DNA from: Cervus elaphus
Taxonomy: Eukaryota; Chordata; Mammalia; Artiodactyla; Cervidae
Assembly (NCBI RefSeq): GCF_910594005.1
Contig: NC_057818.1
Coordinates: 54,262,001-54,326,000, forward strand
Length of the DNA stretch: 64,000 nt
Direction: 5' to 3'
Position numbers and translations under genes: made by a program. Numbering within the stretch: the first letter of the stretch is position 1; every line of letters starts with the position of its first letter. Under the pieces are notes generated by a model. That model did no database searches and had not been told where the DNA came from. It worked only from the letters and a program-made list of their open reading frames with translations. Shown here piece after piece: positions 33,401 to 45,400 of the stretch.

Positions 33401-36400
33401 AGGAACCAAGAGGCCCCCGGGGGCAGGTGGGTGGGGGAAAGGAAAACGGGAGGGAGCTGTCCTCACCGTAACCGTCGTAGGGGTCCATGTTGAGGTCTGG
33501 AATCTTCCAGCTATGGATGCGGGCGTCTGCCCCACCACTGTAACAGTATTCACTGTGGCTGCCCATGGCCACGGCCAACACGGGGCCCCTGGAGGATACG
33601 GAGGTGGGGTGAAGGGGGGGACCAGACACTCTGGGCTCGCCTCCTCCTCTCAACAGGACCTGAGGGTGTACCACTAGCGTATTTCAAGGCTGCTGAAAAG
33701 GAACCCAGCAGCTGGACCACTGGTTGGGCCACCCAGGCTAGCTGCTCGTCCCCAGCCTCCCCCCTTCTCTAAAGGCTGTGCCGAGAACCAGCTGTGGAGC
33801 ACTGGAAGCCTGCACGCCCTCCAGAGCAGGGCAGGGTATGTGCAGAGGGCCACGGGGACCTGGAGCCTTTTGGCCACCCTGCCGTCTGCCCTGGCTCCCA
33901 GGATGGCAGTGAGCGGACCAGGGGCAGGCTGCCACGGGGGCAGGGGCATTTCCCTACCTGTGAGCCCGGAAGGCGTGGATAGGCTCCACATCTAGTGCGG
34001 CGTTCCTGTAGATAGGCAGAGGAGACGGGAGTGACCCTGCGCCCCCATGCCTGGATGCCCCCACCCTCCACCCCGGGGCTGCGGCCCTCACTTCTTGGCC
34101 GTGACTGCCTTCTGGAGGTTCCAGAGCTTCAGCGTGCCGTCCTCGGAAGCGGTGAGCAAAGCCGACTGGCTGTGATGGAAAGCCAGGGAGCGGATGCCGT
34201 CGTAGTGGGAGCGGAGAGTGAACTTGGGGTTCCAGGTCTTCTTGAAGGCATCTTTGCTGTCAGACAGCTGGGGTGGGGGAGCTGCCTCAGGGTCTGCCCA
34301 TCCCGGCCGGTGGTCCCCATACCCAGCCCCACATGGAGCCGCGTGTGGCACACAGGAGCCTCTGGCCCAGGCCGGACCGCTTCCTTCTCGCCGCACGCAG
34401 CGCCCCCTCACTCGCTCAGCGAGTTCCTGCAGTACGCAGGGCCCATGCTAGCTTCTGAGGAGGCAATGGTGAGCCCAAGCCCGGGGGTGTCCCCGTTCAA
34501 AAGAGCCTGGGGGAGATGTCAGAGATCATCTCCACTGCAGAGACGATCAACAAGCAGTGCCATGAATTTCAGATGCATGGAGAGAAGGTGCCGGGCAGCC
34601 CGTCCTCCTCTGTGCGGGTCAGTAAGGCTTTCCTGGGGAGCTGACACGTGACCAGCACGTTATAGGTAAATGAAGGGGAGAGAGTGCGGAAACGGAATGT
34701 GCCAAGTCCCCGAGGCAGAGGGAGCGAAGGCGGATCTTGAGCTGAGAGGAGGCCAGGGGCGCAGCAAGTGAGGGAGAGCAGCAGGGAAGGAGGCCTAGAG
34801 GGCTGGCCCACACTCAGAAACCTGCTGCTCCTTCTCAGGGATGGGGGCCCCTCGGGAGGGTTTAGAGCCGTGACTACTCCACAGCGGGGGTGCTGGACTG
34901 AGGAAGAGGAGAGTGGCTGCAGAGAGAGGCGGGAGGAGGTCCCAGGGGAAGTCTCCCGGGGAGTGGAGCAGGGGACCAGCACATGCAGCAGGGAGAGACC
35001 AGGGAGCAGCGTCCACAGGCCTCTGGGGGAAGAGTCCCCAAGACACCACAGAGGGCCTGATGGACCATGGTGTCCCTCTCGAGGTGGGGGGCTCGGGGAG
35101 GGCCCCTGGGGAAAGGAGACGGGCAGACTGTCAGGCAAGCCTCAGTGCCCTGCCCTAAGATGAGGTGCACCCCGACAGACCCCTACATCTGGGCTCTGTC
35201 CCTTGAGGTCATCGCTTCTGCCAGTTGTTCAGGACTAGAAGGTCTACCCCCTCAAGCACATGCAGCCCCCCGGGGGGGGCATGTCTTCATTTCATTTTGG
35301 GGGAGCAGAAGAACCCTGCATCTTCCTGCTCAGACTCTCCCAACCCGCCCCCGCCACCCTCCCAGAGTGCCTAACCTGGCTGAGATCACCAACCACCTGG
35401 AGTCTCGCTGGAAGCTGCGCTGAGTGTCCTACCACAGGAACAAGCTCACACGCACCCACTTCAGAGATGCCCAGAGAGCCAGTGGCCTGGCCACAGATCT
35501 CAGGTTCAGGACACTGGCCCTGTCTTTCTGCATTCCAGCTCCTCTGCCCCGCCAGCCTCCACTCATACCAGATCAGCCTGATTTTTTTTGTGTGTGACTG
35601 GAGGTCACCTTCCCGTCCACAATCCCCGCCTCCTGCACAGACTCCTACCCGTTCTGCCCCACCCCAAAGGCACCTGCTGCCTCTGATGCTATATTCGGAC
35701 TCAGCATCCCTTTGCCCCTGCTTCGCGCCCATAGTGGGTCCTGGACTTAAGCTGCAGGAAGCCTGGGGTGGGAGGGAGCACTGCGGAGAGGAGGAGCCTG
35801 GCAGTGAATGAAACCCAGGCTTCGGTGACCCCGTCCAGTCCCAGCGCCTGCCTGCATCAGCATCCCTGTGACACAGCGTGAGCTGGCGAACAATCGCACA
35901 TCGTCCTGCTGCGTGAGGGGCTGGGTGCAGGCAGGCACCCGGCCAGAGCTCAGCCAGTCCCAGCACTGCGCCGGATGCCTGGGGGGGCCCGAGAGGGGTG
36001 GGGCACCCCAAGGACTTACATCACAGCTGAGGTCGTTGTCGTTGGTGACGGTGAGATCTGCCAAGTCCCCCAGGCTCACCTCCCCGCCCCCGATAGTGTC
36101 CATGATGAAAACGTCTGAGGAGAAGCCAAAGGAACCTGGTAGGGGGAGGGGAGGGAGGGGGCAGAGAGGGGCCGGGAGAGAGAGAGAGAGACAGAGAGAG
36201 GCGGAGAGAGGTGAGAAGGGAGACAGAGAGGCAGGGAGAGAACAAGATCAAGAATCACAGCTGGAAAGAAAGAGACAGGGAGAGCCAGACAGACAGACAG
36301 GGCAGGACAGACAAAAAGAGGGAGATAGAGATAGACAGGCGAACTTTTGGGACAAGGAGGCTACAGACCAGAGGCTGGGCCTCGACCCTGAGGACACAGA

Positions 36401-39400
36401 AGCCCGGGGCTTAGCTCTGCAGCCTCCCTCTGCCGTGGGCTCCTCAGGACTGGGCCAGGGTGCAGGGGCCGCTTACCTTCGTGGGGCCGGGGCTGGGGGG
36501 TGCCAGGAGGTGGGCCAGTCACTTTGGGGGGCAGCCCATCCACATCCCGAAGGTCAGCCAAGATCCCCTGGAGTTTGACCCGCCGGCTTTCTGCAGGCAC
36601 AGGGCGCAGGCGGGCAGGCGTCACTAACTGGCCACTCAGCCACGTGGGGAGGGTGCTATCCTGCCACTGTGGGGGCGCCGGGGAGCCCTGGGCTCCAAGT
36701 GGGGGTGGGGGACAGGCAGAGGAGACAGACGGAGAGGGGACTCTGCATGGCCTCAGTCCCCCGTCATCCTACGTGACCCCAGGGGCCTCAGAGCTCAGAG
36801 TCACAGGACAGGAAGCGCTGCCCCCCTGCCTCCCCCGCCCTGGGTCTGCATCCTGTTCCCCCTCCCCATCCCCCCAGGTCCACCAACTGGCCAGGGGTGA
36901 AGGGCTGGAGGCCCTGCCTCAGGAAGAGCTGGGCCTGCCTGTGACCCCCTGAGATTTTCCAGGGAAGGGGAGAGGGCCTGGCCACAGCGATGCAGCCTCC
37001 GGCTCTCCGGAGCCACTCTCCCCTTAGGAAGTATATCCGTCCGGTGGGGACCCTGGGGCAGGAAGCAGCTGCAGGCTGCAGGCGGCAGTGTGCGCCCACG
37101 GTGAGGAAGGCCGGTTAGGAAACCCCCAACTCACCCAGTTCATGGTGGGTCCCCTCTCCAGCACATCGCCTTGGGTCCGGAGAGCCCTCCCCATCCTCTC
37201 CTGAGCCCAGGAAATCAAACTCGTTGATGGCATCCTCTGAGTCGTCCTCCTCGTCTTCGTCCTCCATCTCAGGAACCAGGGCCTTGGATGGCAGCTGGGG
37301 CGTGGAGACCACCAGAGAGAGGTCAGGGCCCAGCCTACTTGGTCTCAAAGAGCAGAAAAACCAGGGTTCCTGGCCAGCCCCAGTCCCACACCCTGACGCC
37401 ATGCTCCCCCTACTGGAAGCCCTCAGGGCTGCACCTCTCTAGGGCTCCTGGGCCGTGCCAGCCCCCAAGCCTGGCTCTGGAGACCCTTTTTGCTGCTGCC
37501 TGCCGTGACCCCCACACAGGGCCCTCCTCCTCTCGCTCAGGCTGTTCCTGCTCCCCCGTGCCCTGCCTCCCAGCCCAGTACACTTCTCAGGAACAAACGT
37601 CAGATAATATGACAACCTGTTTCGGGGGCGAGGGAAGCTATATTTGGGTGTATGGGTATACGGGCGTGGAAGGAGACACTACAAAGTGAGATCAGATCCG
37701 TGGATACAACAGTAATGACGATGAACACTTACCACGGTGCCGGCCTCTCTGGGTTACTCAGTGCACTGACTCAGCTTCGCATATATGATTTCACAATCCC
37801 ACGAACAGTTATCACTCTTCTAATTATTACTCCCATATTACAGATTAAGGAAACTGAGGCTGAGCAGAATGAAGCCCCTTGCCCCAGGTCCAAGCCACTC
37901 CACATACATCAAAGACAAGCTTTGGGCTGTGAGGCTACCTGGGGGTCTCCAAGTCTTCCTGGTAACCTCCTATACTGGCTGCATTTTTGTTTTCTTATTT
38001 AACAAGCAGGAGCTACTTTTAGAATGAGAAAACACCCCAGTTCTTCCTTTCTGAGAAACAGAACGCTGGGTGAGTGAATACAGAGTCTGAGTTTTCCCAC
38101 ACTTGGCCGTAACCAGGGCTGAGAACCAAATGCTCTCATTTTCCTCAGTCCACAAGCTTGGAGCCCATCCCAGGCCTGTGAACGGAGGGGCAGCATCGCG
38201 CCTGCGTCTCCCCTCATGAGGTGACATCTCACACGTAGTCCGTTAGCCTCCCGGTTCCTAAGCACCACTATGTTTAACATCAAGTGCCGTCCAGGAGGCA
38301 CTTCAGAGACTGCACTTACGTCGCTTAAAGAGTTTCAGAGTTTTCAAAGACCGTTTGGATATGAGTTCTGCTTTCAGTGCTGGCTTAGGATACAGCTCGC
38401 CCTCAGCACTGGGACTCTGGGACCAGTGGACTCAAACACCACCTCTTCCAGGAAGTCTTCCCCCTCCTCAGTGTCCCCAGCTTGGGCCCTGCTTCAGTCA
38501 GGCTGCGAATTCCTCCGGGGCTCGGGTGACTCCATCCCAGAGGCTCAGCACCCCAAGCTGGGTCTCAAGGGTACGGACATGGAGGTGGCTGCGCTAGGGC
38601 ATTTTGAGGGGCCAGCCTCTGGCCTGTGTGGGAGGAGGGGGATGGGATGTGACTGCCTTCCCCTTCCTTTCTGGGAGAAGACCTAGGGTCAAGGTTCAGA
38701 CGGCCTGCCCAGAGAGACGATGGTAGGGCTCAGTCCCTGAGACGGGCCTTGCTTCTCTTTCACCTCCTGGGACCGTCGGTGCCACGCGCCTGCCTGGTGT
38801 GAACTCATTTATTTTATTTTTCAAACATACAGATTTTACTTATTCATTCATTTTTGGCTCTGCCATGTGGTGGCTTATGGGATCACAGTTCCCTGACCTG
38901 GGACTGAACCTGGGCCGCAGCAGTGAAAGCGCCGGGTCCTAACCACTGGACCACCAGGGAACTCCCAGGACTCATTTTAATGAATTCCTCAACAACTCAG
39001 AAACAAGACTACCAATCTCTGAGGCTGACACCATGACAAAGAGAATCACGTGTCCCTGGTTATAGAGCCAGGCCAGTGGCCACTCTGGGAGGCACTCATG
39101 GGTGGGTCTCCTGAATCGCGGTCTGGTTACTGAAGGTCAGCTGGTGGAGACAGAGGCCTGGGGAAGCGTGAGACCCTGAACAGTGAACTGCCTGACGGGG
39201 CGTGTGGGACCGCCGCAGGGAGCACGCAAGCATTTCTAACAGGAGCGCAGGGCAGAGGGCAGGTTTCCCAGAGGGGGCTGAGGGAGACCTGAGAAAGGAG
39301 TGGAAATCCACCAGGGGGCAGGAGGGACCAGGCGTTCTGGACTCGGAGACACCCTGCTCTTCCTGGAACCCCAAGGCCAGCGCTCCGGCTCCGGGCGCTC

Positions 39401-42400
39401 CGGTCCCCTCAGCGCACTCTCTGAGCACCGGACCCTGCGCTGAGCCATGGTGGGGGCCCTGGATACAGAGTGGAGGCCGGGGCAGGCCGGACACCAGACA
39501 GGGAGGACCCAGGGTGGTCCCGGTCAGAATGGGGCAGCCGGTAGGAGATTCCTGACCTTCTAGGGAGAAGGGGAGCAAGGGCGAATCAGAGAAGGCTTCC
39601 TGGAGAAGGGGGTGTCTGAGGCGGGTCTGAGGAGGGAGGGCTGGAGTTCGGGTGGGAAGAGACGGTCAAGGAAAGCCCCCGAGGCTGTCTCCTCTCCCAC
39701 AGGCCCCCCTTCATGGGTGCGTGTCCCTGCCTGTGACTACCTATAAGCCCACTGCTGGCCACAAGCTCCTTCCTGCAGGGACCAGACCTCTGTGTCTCCA
39801 TGTCCTCGCTGCCAGCACAGAGCCTGGCCCAAGAGGTCTACACTGACAGGTGAGACCAGGCCCCGCCTAAGGACAGTGCCATCAGGATGGCAAGAGCACT
39901 GGGCTCTGGCAGTTCAGGAGCAGGGGTGAAACGTGGTGGGAGCCCAACCTCCAGGCCAAGCTGAGAAGACCTGGACTCTCCCGCCACCTTGTAAGCAGTG
40001 TCCCTGGGCCTGGGTCCGGCCACCAGCAGACTGGACACTCGCATCCTACAAAGTGCCCCCCAGAGCTCCCCAACCTGACTCCAGGCTAAGCTGGCGGCTC
40101 GGCCACATCCCCTAAGGGTGCTGGGGAGGGAACAGAAAAGACCCACACAGCCCCTGGCTTGGGGAGCTCACAGTCTACTGCAGGAGACAGCCGGGGGTGC
40201 GCCAGAACATTTCCAAGTCCCACTGTGGTTGGGCTGGCGGGAAGGAGAACGCGCCATGAGAGGGCATCTTGGGGCTGGCCTGGCCTGGTGATTCAGAAAG
40301 GCCACTTGGAAACATCAGAGCCCAACGAGGGAATGTGGAGAGAACGATGAGGGTACAGTTGGAGAAAGGGTTGCCCTGACAAAAAAGACCAAGGCGCTTC
40401 GAAAGGGACCAGAGGCCACAGCACGGCTGGACAGGAGACGGGGACGTGGGGAAGGGATGGACCAGTCCTCAGAGGAGCCCGAGAACGCCCCCGGAGGCCC
40501 TCTGCATGCAGGGGGGTCCTCCTGCATAGGGGCCCCCCGGACTCGTGCCCTCACCTTCACGCGCTGCTTCTTGTGCTGCACGCTGTCCAGCTCGTCGTCC
40601 TCGTCACTGTCCTCGTCCTCGCAGTTCTGCAGGAAGGGGATCTGCTCCAGCACTGAGCCGCCCAAGCGTTCTTTGCCGTCCTTGCCGGCCGCATTCCTGC
40701 CCAGGACAGGGGGGCAGAGGGGCTGTCAGTCCTGCCAGACGACAAAGCTCGGCTGGGAGTGCGCGGAGGCTGGGGGGCAGGAGCCTGACCCCAGAGGAGC
40801 CTTGACTGTGACCCCGCACAGGGCTTGGAGCCCAGCCTCGGCCAGGCGCACCCCGGTTGGACCCCTCACTGAGCTCTGACCCTCCCCCAGTTCCAGACCA
40901 GCCCCCGACCCTGACCACACGTCCCCTGCGTGTGCCGAGTCAGACAGAGAGCTGGTCACCAGATCGCCGCTGACTCTGCAGCCCTCATCCCCACGGCCGA
41001 ACCACATGCACACAGGGCAGGGAGTGGCAGGGACACACCCGGCGACAGCAAAGTGGGACCGGACCGGTCAGCCCGGGACTGCTCGGGCCCCTCACGGCCT
41101 GCGCCCTCCCCACGCCAGACGGCACCGCCTGTCCACCTTCGGGCCTGCTGTTGAGTGGCTCCCTGGGGATGACAAGTTTGAGCCAAGGAGGTCATTTGCC
41201 ACCAAACGTGACTTGAGGGCAGAATTTGAAGTTCAGATAAATGCGGACGGGCTCCCAAAAGGAGGCTACCACCGGACTGATGCTCCAAGCGTCCTTGTCA
41301 GCTGCCCGGGAGGACAGGTGCCACTCGGTAGAGACCCCACAGCCCTCACTTCCCAGCCTCCCTGCTCAGGCTTTCGTCCCCCACGCGAGCTGCCTCCGCC
41401 CAGCCCCCTGCTCCTCTGGGGGCCTCCACACGTGGCACGGGCTCCTTCCTTGGCGCCATCTCTGCGCCCTCTGCCTCAGTGACTGCCCAGCCCCGTGGTT
41501 TTCAAGCCCACCTGTGTGCTGGTGAACTGGAGATACAGTCATGAGTCAAGCGCTGCCCCTACCCTAGCCACGGGGCTCCCAGAGACCTCGCACACTCCCC
41601 TCGTTCTGAATGGCCCCCCTGAAGCCCCCCACTCATCTCCTCCATCTGGGTCAGCACTGCTCCCAGCTGCTCAGACCCCACCCTCCAGTCACCCCAGTTG
41701 CTTTGCCACTCCCCCCACAGCCAGTCCTTTCATTATCACCAGCTCCCGCTGAAAACCTGCTGAGAAGCGGACCAGCCTCACCCCTCCACTGCTGACGTCC
41801 ACCGTCTCTGGCCTGGACGTCTCTAGGAGTCTCCGACCGGCCCTCCCTGCTCCCAGCCCGGCCCTCAGTCTGCCTCTCCATCTCAAAGAAGACCAAGATG
41901 ATGTCACACCCTGGCTCAAAACCACAAGCCCATCTCTAAGCTCCTTATCGTGGCCCGTGAGGCCCACTGTGATTGGACTCCTGAGATTTCAGCCTCACCA
42001 CAGACCACGCACCACACGCTGGCAGCGCTGCCGCCACACCCGCCTCTGCCTGCTCCTGGGCGTGCCGGCCCCTCCTGTCCTGGACCCTTTACCGAGGACA
42101 CTCCCCTCCCGGCTACTTGGCTGGCTCGGCCTCCACGCCACGCAGTTCTCTGCCCAAACGTCATCCTGTCCTAAGCAGTCCTGCTTCTCCCATCGCCCTT
42201 TTTCTTTTAAATTAAGATTTTTTTTTTCTTTTTTGATGTAGATTGTTTTAAAAGTCTTTACTGACTTTGTTACAATATTGCGTCTGTTTTATGTTTGGGC
42301 TTTTGGCCACGAGGCATGCAGGATCTTAGCTCTCGACCTGGGAAAGTCTTAACCACTGGACCGCAGCGAAGTCCCTTCCCACTGCCTTCTCACTGCCTTT

Positions 42401-45400
42401 CATAGACCTCCTCACATCATCAGCGATTTATTTTCTGACAAACAACCGATGAGAGAATGAGCAAGGGAGAGCTCCTGGGGGGCAGTGACCACGTGTCGTG
42501 CTATGCCCCCCAGATCCCCCAGGGACTTGGCGTTTGCTGGGGAGTGTGCAGGCTGGCGCCTCGGGCGGGGCCGGGCCGGAGGGGAGCTGTGGAGCGCAGC
42601 AGCATGGAGGTGACGCCAGGGGAGGGCCACCCAGGGGGACCCAGGACAGAACCTGCACATTCCACAAGGGACAGAGGGTTCCGGAGCAGAGGAACCCACG
42701 ATTCACTCCAGAAGGACGCGACTCCAGATCATGGACTGACCTCATGGGGGGTGGGGTGGGGGGACACCCTCCAGACCCCAGGGCTCACCTCTTGATCTGC
42801 TCCTCGATCTGTTTCACCAGCAGCGACTCCCCACCGCTGAGCCCCCCGGGGGCCGGCGGGGCCCTGGGGCCCCCTTCGCTGGGCTCGGCGGCCCCGTTGA
42901 GCTCTAATGAGCGGCCCAGCAGGGAGCGCACACGCTTGGACCGCATGTCCAGGATGGTGTCGGTGTAGCCGACCTCTTCCAGGTACCTGCGGGGAGGCGG
43001 AACCAGGACAGGTCTACAGGAGAGGCGGAACCTGGGTGGGTCAGGTGCCACATGGCTTCTTTCTATACTGCAGGGGCAGATGTGAATTGGGCCAGCCTTT
43101 TTGGAGAAGCAACTGAAGACAACACACCCAAATCTCACATAAGCGTTCCCCTGACCCTGCTGCTTCCCCTTCGAGACTACTCCCGGTGGAAGCCTTCTAT
43201 GTGGGTATCGTGCTGTCGCAGACGCTTACAGAGACAGTGTACATCTGGGGGACCTAAAGGCAGGGGCCGACCCACACTTCTGCTGACGAGGACTGCAGAA
43301 GTAGATGTCTGGTGGGACACCAGCCACAGGATAAACAAGGCAGAGTGCCAAGTGCTCAGTGGCGACTGACCCCTTGCGAGCCCGTGGACTGTAGCCTGCC
43401 AGACTCCTCTGTCCAAGAATACTGAAGCAGGGTGCCATCCCTTCTCCGGGGGATCTTCCCGACCCACGGATCAAACCCGTGTCTCTTAACAGCTCCTGCA
43501 TTGCAGGCGGATTCTTTACCACTGAGCCACCTGGGAAGCCCAAAGAGGAGAGGGCCATGCTAAATAAATAGCACAACAGAAATTGTAAGTTAAGTGTTCC
43601 TTACAATTCAAGTGTTTGTTAAAAAGAAAAAAAAAACAAGGCGCCCCTAAGGATAGACCACACAAAAACACACATTTGTATCACGCCCCGCACCAGGCCT
43701 AGAAAGAAACACACTGAGCTTCAGAGCAGTGACCTCCTCTGCAGAACGAGTTCAGGGAGGTCAGCAGGAACTTCCGTCATTACTCTCCACACAAGCACTT
43801 ACCACCACCATGATTACAAAACCTGAAGCCAGCTGAGACTGGCCCAAATGTCTAAAAAAAGGGAACAAAATTCAACTATAGGTATCTGTGGCTTCAAAAC
43901 ACTGGAGACAGGAGTCCCTGGCTGGTCCTCAGGGGGCGCCCGCAGAACCTTTTCTGTTGACCGTGACCCTGGCGCTTGGGCAACAGCAGACGCAGCATCT
44001 GGGGCATGCGCATGTATGTCTGAGGCTCCCCTGCCCCCACCACCAGGGAGAGGTGCGGAGGGGGAGCTGGGCTCTGGGGATGGGTTCCTAAGATCACATG
44101 TCAGACCCTCCGCTTATTAGCTGGGACCTTCTGCAGCCCTCTCTGAACCTCGTTTTTTCATCTGTGAAAATGAGGGGAACACTAGCAGTTACACTGCCTA
44201 GGGATTTACATGAGGAATCCTGGAGCACCAGGCATTTTAGCCCAGTGCCAGGCACATAACAGGTACCTGGCAGGCGTTGCCTGGGACAATCCTTCTGTCA
44301 TCACTGTTTGCATGCCCTTTAAGCTAGCAACTGCAACTACACTCTCCGACGTTTAGCGTAAGGAAATCAAGGATACGGACAAATAACTTCCTGGTGTTTG
44401 TCACACTGTCTATTAAAAAACTGCCTTCAACAAAATACACAAGAAGAGACTGGCCACAGGAAGTTACGACTATCCACGTAACATACGATTACTTAGGTCT
44501 TGAAATGATGCAACATAACTAATTTATGCGGAGAAATGTTCACAACATGTAACAAAAGCAATGCCTTATGAAAGAATGCAAAGGGGGAACCCCCGCTTTT
44601 ATAAAACACACACACACACGCACAAATACATATATACAGAAGAGAAAGCCTGTATGTCAAAATGTTTACAGGGGCATGAAATTCCCTGGGTGGTGGAATG
44701 ATGGGTGATTTTTGTTCTTTTCTGTGTTTTCCTGTTTCCCAAGTTTTCTAAAACACATATATCTCTTTAATTAAAAACAAAAGAAATTTAACTATCCCTT
44801 GGGTGGGGGGAAAAAAGGCACATGGGATTGCCTTCCAAGCGTGGGGGTCCCCCAGGGCTGCCTCCTGCCAGGCTTCCTGCGCTCCACCCCACAGGGGGAC
44901 GGGCCCTCCCGGCTGTGGCCAGCAGGGATCCTGAGAGCTCACGGTCCCCAGTGGGGCAGGAAGGACTGTGGCGTCCCCGGGCTTATCTCCCCCGCCCAGC
45001 CTCCGCCCTGGCCCGGCGTGCACTCACTGTCGGAGAAGCTGCCGCCCCTCCTTCCACACCAACGGGCTGTTCTCCAGGGTGACCGACTCCACGGGGCCAT
45101 TGGAGACTGCGGGGTGGAGAGAAAGGAGGCGGGCTGTCTCGAGGGCACCACCCAGGCGCCCACCACCTCCTCCACCGGCCCTGTCCTCACCCTCAAACCC
45201 AAATCAGTCACTGCGGAGCCACCTGCTGAGAGGGCCTGGAGCCTCCCTCTCCCCCTGCCCTCCTCCTCTCTAGTCTCTTTGGGTCACTCCCCAGACCGTC
45301 CCCGGACTGTCTTCAGACTCTGTCCTGCTATTTCCCCACACAGGAAACGGGCTGGGCTCTGAGCAAATAGGCAGACGACCGTGGCCCAGGCCGCCCCGGC

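Noticed and set aside
34031..34651. A 206-codon antisense frame over STRN4 exon 10
   Set aside because: Mirror of the coding exon and flanking GC-rich intron, with no independent support.
41006..41482. A 158-codon plus-strand frame in STRN4 intron 5
   Set aside because: No recognised family, no splice or promoter signals, antisense to an intron; likely chance in GC-rich DNA.
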